A DNA stretch of 64,000 nt from Agromyces albus (GTDB lineage: Bacteria; Actinomycetota; Actinomycetes; Actinomycetales; Microbacteriaceae). How positions within the stretch are numbered: position 1 is the stretch's first letter; the number at the start of each line of letters is the position of its first letter. The DNA lies in assembly GCF_030815405.1 (NCBI RefSeq), contig NZ_JAUSWX010000001.1:3348001-3412000 (forward strand). The letters are read 5' to 3'. Position numbers and translations under genes: made by a program. The notes below the pieces were generated by a model. That model was not told the DNA's origin. It made no database searches and worked only from the letters and a program-made list of their open reading frames with translations. This document shows positions 17,037 to 25,063 of this stretch, one piece after another.

Positions 17037-17064
17037 TTGGTTAGTTACTTACGTAGCTAACCAA
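17037..17064. promoter_or_regulatory. Inverted repeat, probable operator of the YtrA-type operon
   Basis: TTGGTTAG and CTAACCAA form a perfect 8-bp inverted repeat separated by 12 nt, an A/T-rich island directly upstream of the GntR gene. The dyad fits the size expected for a GntR dimer and overlaps the region where the promoter should be. Confidence 0.65.
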
Positions 17065-17216
17065 CCATGTCGGGATGGCGCGTGTCAAGTGCGAGCGGAG
17101 AAGTTGCCGGCGAGCGCGTCAGATTGCGCCAATTCGGGCGCGCGAGTGGGCTCCCAGTGGCGGAAAGTGACGCGCTCGAGGTGGCGCGCGCGAGGGCAGC
17201 GAGAACGCGGCCGGGG

Positions 17217-18212
17217 TCAGGCGGCAGCGGGAACGCGGCGGCGCGGCATCCGGAGCCTGCCCTGCGCGAGCAGGATGCCGAGCAGCACGAGCACGGCGCC
17301 GACCGGCTCGTGCCAGGAGAACGTCTCGTCGAGGAGGAGCACGCCGAGGACGACGCCGACGACCGGCGTGACGTACGTCACCGTCGACGTGCCCGTGGGG
17401 CCCCACGCGCGCAGCACGTTGATGTTCCAGATGTAGGCGAGGCCCGTGCCGAGCACGCCGAGCGCGAGGAGGGAGCCCGTGATCGTCCAGTCGAGGTCGA
17501 CCGGAGTCAGGGCGATCCACGGCGTGAGCGCGAGCATGACCACGGCCGAGACGCCGATCGAGAGGAACGCGAACGTCGCAGGCGCGATCGGCCGCTGGCT
17601 GAGGAAGCGACGCTGGTAGCCGAAGGTGAAGCCGTAGCAGGCGGTGGCGACGAGGCACGCGAGCTGCCCGGCGAGGCTGCCGGTGAGCGCCGAGTACTGC
17701 CACGGACCGATGACCACGAGCACCCCCACGATGCCGACGCCGACGCCGGCCCAACGGCCCAGCACGAGCCGCTCGACGCGGAACACGAGCGTGGCCATGA
17801 TCGCCGTCATGATCGGCGTCGTCGCGTTGTAGATCGAGGCGAGGCTCGACGAGACGTACTGCTCGGCCCACGCGAACGCGAGATACGGGATCACGCACGT
17901 CGTGAGCGAGACGACGAGGAAGTGCAGCCACACGACGCGCTCACGGGGCAGCACCGGACCCGGCGTGCCGTCGGCCCGCGGCACGCGCGGACGCATGATG
18001 AGTACGATCACGCCGAGCGCGAGCGCACCGAGCAGGGTGCGCGACCACGCGACCTGGCCGAACGAGACGCCCTCCAACGACACTTTCATGAAGAGGAAGC
18101 TCGCACCCCACACGAGGCCCATCGCGAGGAACTGCGACCACGTCGACAGTCGCCCCGGGCGCTTCGATGCGGATGCCGGCGCAGTGACCTGTGGTGCCGT
18201 GGTGGTGCTCAC
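17217..18212 (-). CDS. EamA-family (drug/metabolite) transporter
   Basis: A 331-residue membrane protein with ten predicted helices arranged as two EamA repeats, the first beginning at FLAMGLVWGASFLFMKVSLE near residue 31 and the second near residue 180 (ACLVATACYGFTFGYQRRFL). These proteins export metabolites such as amino acids or nucleosides; the substrate is not predictable. The GTG start at 18212 is supported by TACGCT 6 nt upstream on the minus strand, the leaderless layout common here. The longer frame running to 18593 overlaps the divergent cupin gene and is rejected. The C-terminus ends in basic residues (MPRRRVPAAA). Confidence 0.88.
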   Translation of the reverse strand: MSTTTAPQVTAPASASKRPGRLSTWSQFLAMGLVWGASFLFMKVSLEGVSFGQVAWSRTLLGALALGVIVLIMRPRVPRADGTPGPVLPRERVVWLHFLVVSLTTCVIPYLAFAWAEQYVSSSLASIYNATTPIMTAIMATLVFRVERLVLGRWAGVGVGIVGVLVVIGPWQYSALTGSLAGQLACLVATACYGFTFGYQRRFLSQRPIAPATFAFLSIGVSAVVMLALTPWIALTPVDLDWTITGSLLALGVLGTGLAYIWNINVLRAWGPTGTSTVTYVTPVVGVVLGVLLLDETFSWHEPVGAVLVLLGILLAQGRLRMPRRRVPAAA

Positions 18213-18218
18213 CGGTCG

Positions 18219-18224
18219 AGCGTA
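18219..18224 (-). promoter_or_regulatory. TACGCT -10 element, leaderless start of the EamA gene
   Basis: On the minus strand TACGCT lies 6 nt before the GTG at 18212, with no Shine-Dalgarno sequence between. Confidence 0.45.
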
Positions 18225-18357
18225 TGCCCCGCCACCGACAGGCGGGGAGCCTCCTGAAGGTACGTGTCCGGAATCCGCCGGACGTCGGCAGTCGCGGCCC
18301 GTTCTGGGGGTGGGGCGGAGCGGTCGGCCGCACGACCGCCTCCATAGGATCGGGGGC

Positions 18358-18891
18358 ATGTCCTCGTCCACTACGCCGGCCACGCGCGCTTCCGCCGTCG
18401 CAGCCGTGGTACTCGGAGCGATCGTCGCCCTGGCCGGATGCGCCGCGAGCCCCGCCTCGACGCCCGCCGCGACCACCGCGAGCCCTCCCTCGACAGCGAC
18501 CGCGACCGAATCGCCCGTCACGGTCGAGGAGCTCGGGGCCGGCGACAGCGAGGACGCCATCGACGTCGAGGTCGATGGCCCGGTCACCGTCACCTACCGC
18601 CGCATCACGCTCGAGCCCGGCGCGGGCACCGGCCTGCACTGCCATTACGGCCAGCTCATCGCGGTCGTCGAGTCCGGCGAGTTCACCCACCACGCCCCGG
18701 TCTACCCCGACGGGGTGCACGTCTACGAGGCGGGCGACACGATCGTGGAGGGCGCCTCGTACGTGCACAAGGGCATGAACCTGAGCGACGACGAGGTCGT
18801 GCTCCTCGTGACCTACGTCACCGCGGAGGGCAAGCCGCTCGCCGAGACCGACCTGGCCAACTGCGACCCCATCGACCCGGTGATCGAGTAG
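18358..18891 (+). CDS. Cupin-domain lipoprotein
   Basis: A 177-residue exported lipoprotein. The signal peptide (AAVVLGAIVALAGC) ends in a lipobox LAGC, so the mature protein would be anchored by Cys near residue 28. A Ser/Thr/Pro/Ala linker follows, then a single cupin barrel with the metal-type motif GTGLHCHYGQLIAVVESGEF and a second strand set around YEAGDTIVEGASYVHKGMN. The role of small extracytoplasmic cupins is generally unknown. TAGGAT lies 7 nt before the ATG at 18358, supporting this start. The last three residues and the TAG stop lie inside a REP-like element. Confidence 0.85.
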   Translation: MSSSTTPATRASAVAAVVLGAIVALAGCAASPASTPAATTASPPSTATATESPVTVEELGAGDSEDAIDVEVDGPVTVTYRRITLEPGAGTGLHCHYGQLIAVVESGEFTHHAPVYPDGVHVYEAGDTIVEGASYVHKGMNLSDDEVVLLVTYVTAEGKPLAETDLANCDPIDPVIE

Positions 18892-18919
18892 GCCGCGAAG
18901 CAGCCGTATCGAGTCCACC
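18879..18919. repeat. REP-like dispersed palindrome, copy 2, containing the cupin gene stop codon
   Basis: GGTGATCGAGTAGGCC, a GCGAAG centre and GCCGTATCGAGTCCACC share the arms of the copies at 2714, 26557 and 61891. The reading frame of the cupin gene enters the element and ends at its TAG (18889-18891), so the last residues V-I-E come from the repeat. Confidence 0.6.
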
Positions 18920-18929
18920 TGCACCCCTC

Positions 18930-18935
18930 TAGGCT
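18930..18935 (+). promoter_or_regulatory. TAGGCT -10 element, leaderless start of lpd
   Basis: TAGGCT lies 6 nt before the ATG of lpd at 18942 and no ribosome binding site is present. Confidence 0.6.
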
Positions 18936-18941
18936 GGGCCG

Positions 18942-20342
18942 ATGACCAGCCATTTCGATGTCGTCGTCCTCGGCGCCGGGCCCGGCGGATACGTCGCCGC
19001 CGTCCGCGCCGCACAACTCGGCCTGCGCACCGCGGTGATCGAGGAGAAGTACTGGGGCGGGGTGTGCCTGAACATCGGATGCGTCCCGTCGAAGGCCCTG
19101 CTCCGCAACGCCGAGCTCGCCCACATCTTCCACGCGCAGGCCGCCACGTTCGGCATCTCAGGCGACGCGACGTTCGACTACGGCGTGGCATACGAGCGCA
19201 GCCGCCAGGTCGCAGAAGGTCGCGTCAAGGGCGTGCACTACCTCATGAAGAAGAACCAGATCACCGAGGTCGACGGTCGCGGCACGTTCCGCGATGCGAA
19301 CACCATCGACGTGGCGAAAGCCGATGGGTCGACCGAGACCCTCACCTTCGACAACGCGATCATCGCGACCGGCTCGCGCGTGAAGCTCCTGCCCGGTGTC
19401 GAGCTCTCGCCGAACGTCGTCACCTACGACACGCAGATCATGGACCGCGACCTCCCGCGTTCGATCGCCGTCATCGGCGCCGGTGCGATCGGCATGGAGT
19501 TCGCATTCATCGTGCGCAACTTCGGCGTCGAGGTCACCATCATCGAGTTCCTCGACCGGGCGCTGCCGAACGAGGACGTCGACGTGTCGAAGGAGATCAC
19601 GAAGCAGTACCGCAAGCTCGGCGTGCCGATCCTCACCTCGACGAAGGTGCAGACGGTCACCGACAACGGGACCTCCGTCACCGTGGCCTACACTGGCGCC
19701 GACGACCAGCCCGGTTCGCTCGAGGTCGACCGCGTGCTCATGGCGGTCGGCTTCGCACCGAACGTCGACGGCTTCGGCCTCGAGGCCACCGGCGTGCAAC
19801 TCACCGATCGCGGCGCCATCGACATCGACGAGTTCATGCGCACGAGCGTCCCGCACATCTTCGCGATCGGCGACGTCACCGCGAAGCTCATGCTCGCGCA
19901 CGTCGCCGAGGCGATGGGGGTCGTGGCGGCCGAGACGATCGGCGGCGCGGAGACCATGCCGCTCGGCGACTACCGCATGATGCCGCGAGCCACGTTCTGC
20001 GCGCCGCAGGTCGCGAGCTTCGGTCTCACCGAGCAGCAGGCGCGCGACGAGGGCTACGACGTGAAGGTCTCCACGTTCCCGTTCTCGGCGAACGCGAAGG
20101 CGCACGGACTCGGCGACCCGACGGGCTTCGTGAAGCTCGTCGCCGATGCGAAGCACCTCGAGCTGCTCGGCGGCCACCTCATCGGACCGGATGTCTCCGA
20201 GCTCCTGCCTGAACTCACCCTCGCCCAGAAGTGGGACCTCGGCGGCCTCGAGCTCGGCCGCAACGTGCACACGCATCCGACGCTCTCCGAGGCGTTGCAG
20301 GAGGCCTACCACGGCCTCGCGGGTCACATGATCAACATGTGA
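18942..20342 (+). CDS. lpdA: Dihydrolipoyl dehydrogenase
   Basis: A 466-residue FAD-dependent dihydrolipoamide dehydrogenase, the E3 component of 2-oxo acid dehydrogenase complexes. The FAD-binding motif [10 protein letters not shown] is at residues 11-20, and the redox-active disulfide is Cys42/Cys47 in [13 protein letters not shown]. The NAD-binding loop [14 protein letters not shown] is near residue 178 and the catalytic His-Glu pair is in [13 protein letters not shown] near the C-terminus. The length is normal. It stands alone with its own promoter, and no E1 or E2 gene is in the window. A strong hairpin follows the gene. Confidence 0.96.
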   Translation: MTSHFDVVVLGAGPGGYVAAVRAAQLGLRTAVIEEKYWGGVCLNIGCVPSKALLRNAELAHIFHAQAATFGISGDATFDYGVAYERSRQVAEGRVKGVHYLMKKNQITEVDGRGTFRDANTIDVAKADGSTETLTFDNAIIATGSRVKLLPGVELSPNVVTYDTQIMDRDLPRSIAVIGAGAIGMEFAFIVRNFGVEVTIIEFLDRALPNEDVDVSKEITKQYRKLGVPILTSTKVQTVTDNGTSVTVAYTGADDQPGSLEVDRVLMAVGFAPNVDGFGLEATGVQLTDRGAIDIDEFMRTSVPHIFAIGDVTAKLMLAHVAEAMGVVAAETIGGAETMPLGDYRMMPRATFCAPQVASFGLTEQQARDEGYDVKVSTFPFSANAKAHGLGDPTGFVKLVADAKHLELLGGHLIGPDVSELLPELTLAQKWDLGGLELGRNVHTHPTLSEALQEAYHGLAGHMINM

Positions 20343-20363
20343 CGGTGGTCGAGTCGACCACCG
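20343..20363. repeat. Collapsed REP-like palindrome directly after lpd
   Basis: GGTGGTCGA and its complement TCGACCACC meet around a single G, extended to 10-bp arms. The arm is the same GGTGGTCGAG found in the REP-like copies, but the centre is missing. It begins at the lpd stop and may be read as a derivative of the element. Confidence 0.5.
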
Positions 20364-20373
20364 GTGAACAACA

Positions 20374-20418
20374 ACGGGGGCGGATGCCGCAACGCGAAGT
20401 CGCGGCATCCGCCCCCGT
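20374..20418. terminator. 17-bp bidirectional terminator hairpin built from an inverted GGATGCCGC pair
   Basis: ACGGGGGCGGATGCCGC pairs perfectly with its complement over an 11-nt loop between the convergent lpd and acetate-symporter genes. A CTGTTCGTT tail follows the rightward arm. Confidence 0.85.
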
Positions 20419-20467
20419 CTGTTCGTTCGGCGCGGCATGGGCAGGCATTCCCGCCGCGCCGAAGTCT

Positions 20468-22084
20468 CTAGTGGCGCACCGCCTTCTCGGCGCCGACGCC
20501 AGTGAGGGAGCGCACCTCCATCTCCGACTGCTTCGCCGGGCTCTCGATGGTCTTGTCGAGCACCGTGCCGAGCCAGCCGAGGAAGAAGGCCAGCGGGATC
20601 GAGACGATGCCGGGGTTGGAGAGCGGGAAGATCGCGAAGTTGATCTCCTCGCTCTTCAGCATCGACGTCACGGAACCCGAGACGACCGGCGAGAAGGCGA
20701 TGAGGAGGATCACCGACGCGAGTCCGCCGTACATGCTCCAGATGGCGCCCTGAGTGGTGAAGCGCTTCCAGAAGAGCGAGTACACGATCGTCGGCAGGTT
20801 CGCCGACGCCGCCACCGCGAACGCGAGCGCCACGAGGAACGCGACGTTCTGCCCGTTCGCCCCGATGCCGCCGATGATCGCGACGACGCCGATGATGACG
20901 ACCGTGCGACGCGCCACCTTGACCTCGGCGCCGGCGGCCGGCTTGCCCTTCTTCACGACGCTCGCATAGATGTCGTGTGCGAAGGAGGCAGCTGCCGTGA
21001 TCGTGAGGCCCGCGACGACCGCGAGGATCGTCGCGAACGCGATCGCCGAGATGAGGCCGAGCAGGAGCGGCCCGCCGAGCTCGAACGCGAGCAGCGGGGC
21101 CGCCGAGTTCGGGCCGCCGGGCGCCGCCGCGATGGCCTCGGGGCCGACGAGCGCCGCAGCACCGTAGCCGAGCACGAGCGTGAACACGTAGAAGATGCCG
21201 ATGAGCCAGATCGCCCAGACGACGGACTTCCGGGCTTCCTTGGCGGTGGGCACAGTGTAGAAGCGCATGAGCACGTGCGGCAGTGCCGCGGTGCCGAGCA
21301 CGAGGGCGAGACCGAGTGAGAGGAAGTCGACCTTCGCGACATCCGACACTCCGTACTTGATGCCCGGATTCAGGATCTCGGGGTTGCCCGAGATGGCGAC
21401 CGCGTTGTCGAGGAGCGTCGAGAAGCTGAACCCGTTGATCGCGAGCACCCACACCGTCATGACGCCCGCACCCGCGATGAGGAGCACGGCCTTGATGATC
21501 TGCACCCAGGTCGTGCCCTTCATGCCGCCGATGAGCACGTAGAGGATCATGAGCGCGCCCACGACCGTGATGACGAGCGCCTGGCCGACCTGATCGCCCA
21601 CGCCGAGGAGCAGCGAGACGAGCCCGCCGGCGCCGGCCATCTGCGCGAGCAGGTAGAAGAAGCACACGACGAGCGTCGTCGTCGCTGCCGCGATGCGCAC
21701 CGGCCGCTGCTTGAGGCGGAACGAGAGCACGTCGGCCATCGTGAACTTGCCCGTGTTGCGGAGGAGCTCCGCCACGAGGAGCAGCGCGACGAGCCACGCC
21801 ACGAGGAATCCGATCGAGTAGAGGAACCCGTCGTAGCCCGTGATCGCGATCGCGCCGACGATGCCGAGGAACGACGCCGCCGAGAGGTAGTCTCCCGCGA
21901 TCGCAGAGCCGTTCTGGCCGCCCGTGAAGGAGCGTCCGGCGGCGTAGTAGTCGGCGGCGGTCTTGTTGTTGCGGCTCGCGCGGAACACGATGATCATCGT
22001 GATCGCGACGAACGCGCCGAAGATGGCGATGTTGAGCCACGGCTCGCCGGGCGAGGTCACGGGGGCGGCTTCGAAGGGTCGCAT
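20468..22084 (-). CDS. actP: Sodium:solute symporter, cation/acetate symporter (ActP-like)
   Basis: A 538-residue integral membrane protein of the SSS family, similar to the acetate permease ActP. It has about 13 membrane helices, the first at WLNIAIFGAFVAITMIIVF. Conserved segments AADYYAAGRSFTGGQNGSAIAGDYLSAASFLG (near residue 46) and FYLLAQMAGAGGLVSLL (near 148) are typical of acetate symporters. It probably imports acetate or a similar short carboxylate with sodium. Its start overlaps the stop of a DUF485 gene (TGATG), the classical yjcH-actP arrangement. The divergent gene cluster encodes a sensor system and a second SSS transporter, suggesting regulated carboxylate uptake. Confidence 0.92.
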   Translation of the reverse strand: MRPFEAAPVTSPGEPWLNIAIFGAFVAITMIIVFRASRNNKTAADYYAAGRSFTGGQNGSAIAGDYLSAASFLGIVGAIAITGYDGFLYSIGFLVAWLVALLLVAELLRNTGKFTMADVLSFRLKQRPVRIAAATTTLVVCFFYLLAQMAGAGGLVSLLLGVGDQVGQALVITVVGALMILYVLIGGMKGTTWVQIIKAVLLIAGAGVMTVWVLAINGFSFSTLLDNAVAISGNPEILNPGIKYGVSDVAKVDFLSLGLALVLGTAALPHVLMRFYTVPTAKEARKSVVWAIWLIGIFYVFTLVLGYGAAALVGPEAIAAAPGGPNSAAPLLAFELGGPLLLGLISAIAFATILAVVAGLTITAAASFAHDIYASVVKKGKPAAGAEVKVARRTVVIIGVVAIIGGIGANGQNVAFLVALAFAVAASANLPTIVYSLFWKRFTTQGAIWSMYGGLASVILLIAFSPVVSGSVTSMLKSEEINFAIFPLSNPGIVSIPLAFFLGWLGTVLDKTIESPAKQSEMEVRSLTGVGAEKAVRH

Positions 22085-22473
22085 CAGCGGTTCACCCCTG
22101 CCTGGGATGCCGCGGCGGGCGTGCCGAGGCCATCGGTCTCGAGCTCATCGCGGATCTCCTCAGAGAGCGGGTCGAGCTTGCGGTTCGCGAAGCTCACGTA
22201 CCAGGTCGTGACCGCGAACGTGGTGACGACCTGCGCGAGCCCGAGCAGGATCGCGACGTTGATGCTTCCGAACACGGGCGTCGACATGAAGTCGTGCGCG
22301 TAGCCGGCAAGCAGCACGTAGGCGAGGTACCAGACGAGGCACGCGCCGAGCACGGGGAAGACGAACCTCCGATGCGTGCGCCGGAGGGTCTGGAATTCTG
22401 CTGAATCTTGCACGGCGCGGTAGTCGACGTCGGGTGCCGTCGCAGTCTCCGCGCTCAGGGCATCATTGCCCAT
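22084..22473 (-). CDS. DUF485 membrane protein (YjcH-like ActP partner)
   Basis: A 129-residue protein with two membrane helices (FPVLGACLVWYLAYVLLAGYA near residue 39 and NVAILLGLAQVVTTFAVTTWYV near 74) and the F-x-x-x-N-R-K-L-D-P-L motif (SFANRKLDPLSEEIRDEL) typical of DUF485. DUF485 genes usually precede acetate symporter genes and are thought to be a small partner subunit. The ATG at 22473 has a strong ribosome binding site (AAGGAGAG). It overlaps actP by one base, so the pair is translated together. Confidence 0.9.
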   Translation of the reverse strand: MGNDALSAETATAPDVDYRAVQDSAEFQTLRRTHRRFVFPVLGACLVWYLAYVLLAGYAHDFMSTPVFGSINVAILLGLAQVVTTFAVTTWYVSFANRKLDPLSEEIRDELETDGLGTPAAASQAGVNR

Positions 22474-22593
22474 GGCGTCTCTCCTTCGAGATGTTCGAGA
22501 ATGGCCTTCGAGGGGGTCGGCGGGCTTCCGCCGCGCCGCTGCATTGCGCAGTGCCAGCAGTCTCGCGCGCCCGCCCCGGGCGTAGGGGCCCGC

Positions 22594-22637
22594 ACCGTTC
22601 GTCGTCGGTGAGCGGCGCTGCACGTGCGACGAACGGT
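22594..22637. promoter_or_regulatory. Paired LytTR-type boxes between divergent symporter units
   Basis: ACCGTTCGTCG (22594-22604) and its exact complement (22627-22637) form an 11-bp inverted pair 22 nt apart. ACCGTTCGT matches the general LytTR-domain half-site pattern [TA][AC][CA]GTTN[AG][TG]. The second box ends about 25 nt before the -10 element of the kinase gene, so the site lies between the divergent promoters of the DUF485-actP unit and the kinase-regulator unit. Confidence 0.5.
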
Positions 22638-22661
22638 GAATCGGCGTCGACGAACGACGGC

Positions 22662-22667
22662 TACAGT
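22662..22667 (+). promoter_or_regulatory. TACAGT -10 element, leaderless start of the sensor kinase gene
   Basis: TACAGT lies 7 nt before the ATG at 22675, and no ribosome binding site is present. This supports the 22675 start over the frame upstream. Confidence 0.5.
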
Positions 22668-22674
22668 GTCGTGC

Positions 22675-23895
22675 ATGCCCGAGTCGATGTTGCTCGCCGC
22701 GGCCGCCGGCGTCGTGGCGGGTGCGCTCGCCGTCGGAGTCGTGCTGCTGCTGCGCCGCATCGTGCTCGCGTCGAAAGATCTCGGCACCGACGTCGAACGC
22801 GCCACGTACCAGACGCTGCACCTCGCCTCGCGAGCCGCGAAGCACTTGCGCGGCGGCGTGGGTGAAGACGACGCGATCCGCGCCGGGCGCCACCTTCGGG
22901 CGTTGCTGCGCTGCGAGAGCCTCGCGATCGTCGATCCGGCAGGGCTCGTCACGGTCGACGGCGACGAGGCCGTGCGCACCGTCGCGGCACGGCTCGCCGC
23001 CGAGGTGAGCGCGTCGGGCAGGGCCCAGGTGCAGCGCCGCATCGCGATCGGCGATCGGGAGACGGATGCCGTCGCCGCACCGATTCTCAGCGGCGGGCGC
23101 TCGGTCGGGGCGATCGTGGCCTTCGCGGCACCCGTTCGGGCAGGGCTCGTGCGCGCCACGGGCGAGGTCGCCGATTGGGTGGCCGCCCAAGTGGAGCTCG
23201 GTGAGCTCGACGCCTCGCGCGCCGCCCTGGCCGAGGCCGAGGTGCGTGCCCTCCGCGCGCAGATCAGCCCGCACTTCATCTACAACTCGCTCAACGCGAT
23301 CGCCTCGTTCATCAACACCGACCCGGCGCAGGCTCGCGAGCTCGTGCTCGAGTTCGCCGACTTCACCCGCTACTCGTTCCGCCGGCACGGCGACTTCACG
23401 ACGGTCGCCGAGGAGCTGCGGTCGATCGACAGCTACCTGCGCCTCGAACGCGCCCGCTTCGGCGACCGGCTGAAGGTGACCCTGCAGATCGCGCCAGAGG
23501 TGCTGTCGACGGTCGTGCCGTTCCTCTCGATCCAGCCGCTCGTCGAGAACGCCGTGCGGCACGGCCTCGAGTCGAAGGAGGGCGGCGGGCGCATCACGAT
23601 CACCGCCGAGGACTCCGGCGCGTTCGCCGAGCTCAGCGTCGAGGACGACGGCGCCGGCATCGACCCCGAGACGCTCGCGGCGGTGCTCGCCGGCGGGTCG
23701 CCCGGCGAGCACGTCGGCCTCCGCAACGTCGACGCGCGCTTGCGGCAGGTGTACGGCGAGGAGCACGGTCTCGTCGTCGAGACCAACGTCGGGGCGGGCA
23801 CGCTCGTGCGGTTGCGGGTGCCGAAGTCCCAGCCCGGCCGAGTCACGGCATCCGCCGGCACCGCGCTGCGCACCGATGGGAGACTGGATCGATGA
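22675..23895 (+). CDS. LytS-type sensor histidine kinase
   Basis: A 406-residue sensor kinase. One N-terminal membrane helix (LLAAAAGVVAGALAVGVVLLL) is followed by a GAF-like domain (residues about 65-175), then the LytS/YehU-type kinase core with the phospho-acceptor His200 in ISPHFIYNSLNAI and the ATPase region with N-box VENAVRHGLE and G-box DDGAGI and HVGLRNVDARL. It phosphorylates the coupled LytTR regulator. With only one short membrane anchor and a GAF-like domain, it probably senses an intracellular signal. The ATG at 22675 sits after a leaderless promoter. Neighbours are two SSS symporters. Confidence 0.9.
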   Translation: MPESMLLAAAAGVVAGALAVGVVLLLRRIVLASKDLGTDVERATYQTLHLASRAAKHLRGGVGEDDAIRAGRHLRALLRCESLAIVDPAGLVTVDGDEAVRTVAARLAAEVSASGRAQVQRRIAIGDRETDAVAAPILSGGRSVGAIVAFAAPVRAGLVRATGEVADWVAAQVELGELDASRAALAEAEVRALRAQISPHFIYNSLNAIASFINTDPAQARELVLEFADFTRYSFRRHGDFTTVAEELRSIDSYLRLERARFGDRLKVTLQIAPEVLSTVVPFLSIQPLVENAVRHGLESKEGGGRITITAEDSGAFAELSVEDDGAGIDPETLAAVLAGGSPGEHVGLRNVDARLRQVYGEEHGLVVETNVGAGTLVRLRVPKSQPGRVTASAGTALRTDGRLDR

Positions 23896-24641
23896 TCTCC
23901 GTCCTCATCGCCGACGATGAGCAGCCCGCGATCGACGAGCTGGCGTTCCTGCTCCGCCAAGACCCTCGCATCGGCGTGATCCACCAGGCGAACACGGGCG
24001 CCGAGGCGATCCGCCTGCTCACTCGCGAGCCAGTCGACGCGGCGTTCCTCGACATCCACATGCCGGGCCTCACGGGCTTCGATCTCGCCCGCGCCTTGCA
24101 GCGCTTCGAGCATCGCCCGGCGCTCGTCTTCGTGACCGCCGACGAGGAGGGCGCGCTCGAGGCCTTCGACCTCGCGGCGGTCGACTACCTGCTGAAGCCC
24201 GTGCGCACCGAGCGATTGCACCGGTCGGTGACGCGCGTGGCCGAGGCGCTGAACGCCGCCGCGGCGGCACACGCCGGCGCCGCGGCATCCGACCCGCAGC
24301 CCGAGATGATCGCGGTGACACTGGGCGGCACGACGCGGATGATCCGGCGCGACGAGGTGCGCTACGTGCAGGCGCAGGGCGACTACGCGCGGCTGCACAC
24401 CGAGGAGGCGAGCTACCTCGTGCGCGTGCCGATGTCCGATCTCGAACGGCAATGGGCCGACGCGGGGTTCGTGCGCGTGCACCGCTCGTACCTCGTGGCG
24501 CTCGGCCACGTCGGCCGCATCCGCCTCGGCTCCGACCACCCGAGCGTCACCGTCGGCGGCGCCGAGCTGCCCGTGAGCCGCCGGCTCCTCCCAGCGCTTC
24601 GCGACCGCCTCGAGTCCGCGACCATCCGGCCGAGATCGTGA
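23892..24641 (+). CDS. LytTR-family response regulator
   Basis: A 249-residue response regulator: receiver domain with phospho-acceptor Asp54 in FLDIHMPGLTG and lysine in LLKPVRTE, then a C-terminal LytTR DNA-binding domain from about residue 140 (YVQAQGDYARLHT and FVRVHRSYLVALGHV). It overlaps the kinase gene by 4 nt (ATGA) and the next gene by 4 nt (GTGA), so the whole unit is translationally coupled. By position, it most likely controls the adjacent symporter genes, and LytTR-type boxes lie in the divergent promoter region. Confidence 0.93.
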   Translation: MISVLIADDEQPAIDELAFLLRQDPRIGVIHQANTGAEAIRLLTREPVDAAFLDIHMPGLTGFDLARALQRFEHRPALVFVTADEEGALEAFDLAAVDYLLKPVRTERLHRSVTRVAEALNAAAAAHAGAAASDPQPEMIAVTLGGTTRMIRRDEVRYVQAQGDYARLHTEEASYLVRVPMSDLERQWADAGFVRVHRSYLVALGHVGRIRLGSDHPSVTVGGAELPVSRRLLPALRDRLESATIRPRS

Positions 24642-25063
24642 CTGCCGACGACATTTCGGTGACGGATGCCGCGACGGATGCCGCACCCGCACGAGTCCGC
24701 GTCACCGCGCCGCGCCCGGGCACCGGTACCGCCGCGGCATCCGCTCGTCCGGTCGCGGCGCGAGGACTGGGCGCCCCCGCGCCGACGAGCGACATCGCCG
24801 GCGTCTACGTCCGCTCGCTCATCCGCTCGCAGTTGCGGCTCGCGATCGTCGTGGCCATCGGATTCGTCGCCGCGACCGCGCTCTTCGTGCTCGCGATCGC
24901 GCTCGTGCCCGCGCTCGACTCGACGTTCGTGATCGGCGTACCGCTCTCGTGGCTGCTGCTCGGCGTGGGCGTGTACCCGCTCGCGATCACCGTCGGCGGG
25001 CTCTACGTGCGCGCCGCGACGCGCAACGAGGCGCGCTACCGCTCGCTCACGGAGGAGGAGTGA
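24638..25063 (+). CDS. Small two-helix membrane protein, predicted symporter partner
   Basis: A 141-residue protein with a flexible Ala/Pro/Thr-rich N-terminus of about 50 residues and two membrane helices (AIVVAIGFVAATALFVLAIAL and PLSWLLLGVGVYPLAITVGGLYV), ending in a charged C-terminus. The layout resembles DUF485 or DUF4212 partner subunits of SSS transporters, and the gene directly precedes an SSS transporter with overlapping stop and start codons. The GTG start at 24638 overlaps the response-regulator stop. Family membership is not certain. Confidence 0.7.
   Translation: MTADDISVTDAATDAAPARVRVTAPRPGTGTAAASARPVAARGLGAPAPTSDIAGVYVRSLIRSQLRLAIVVAIGFVAATALFVLAIALVPALDSTFVIGVPLSWLLLGVGVYPLAITVGGLYVRAATRNEARYRSLTEEE

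Noticed and set aside
19158..22040. Minus-strand frame of 960 codons covering lpd and actP
   Set aside because: It spans two genes with clear motifs in other frames and has no recognisable protein features.
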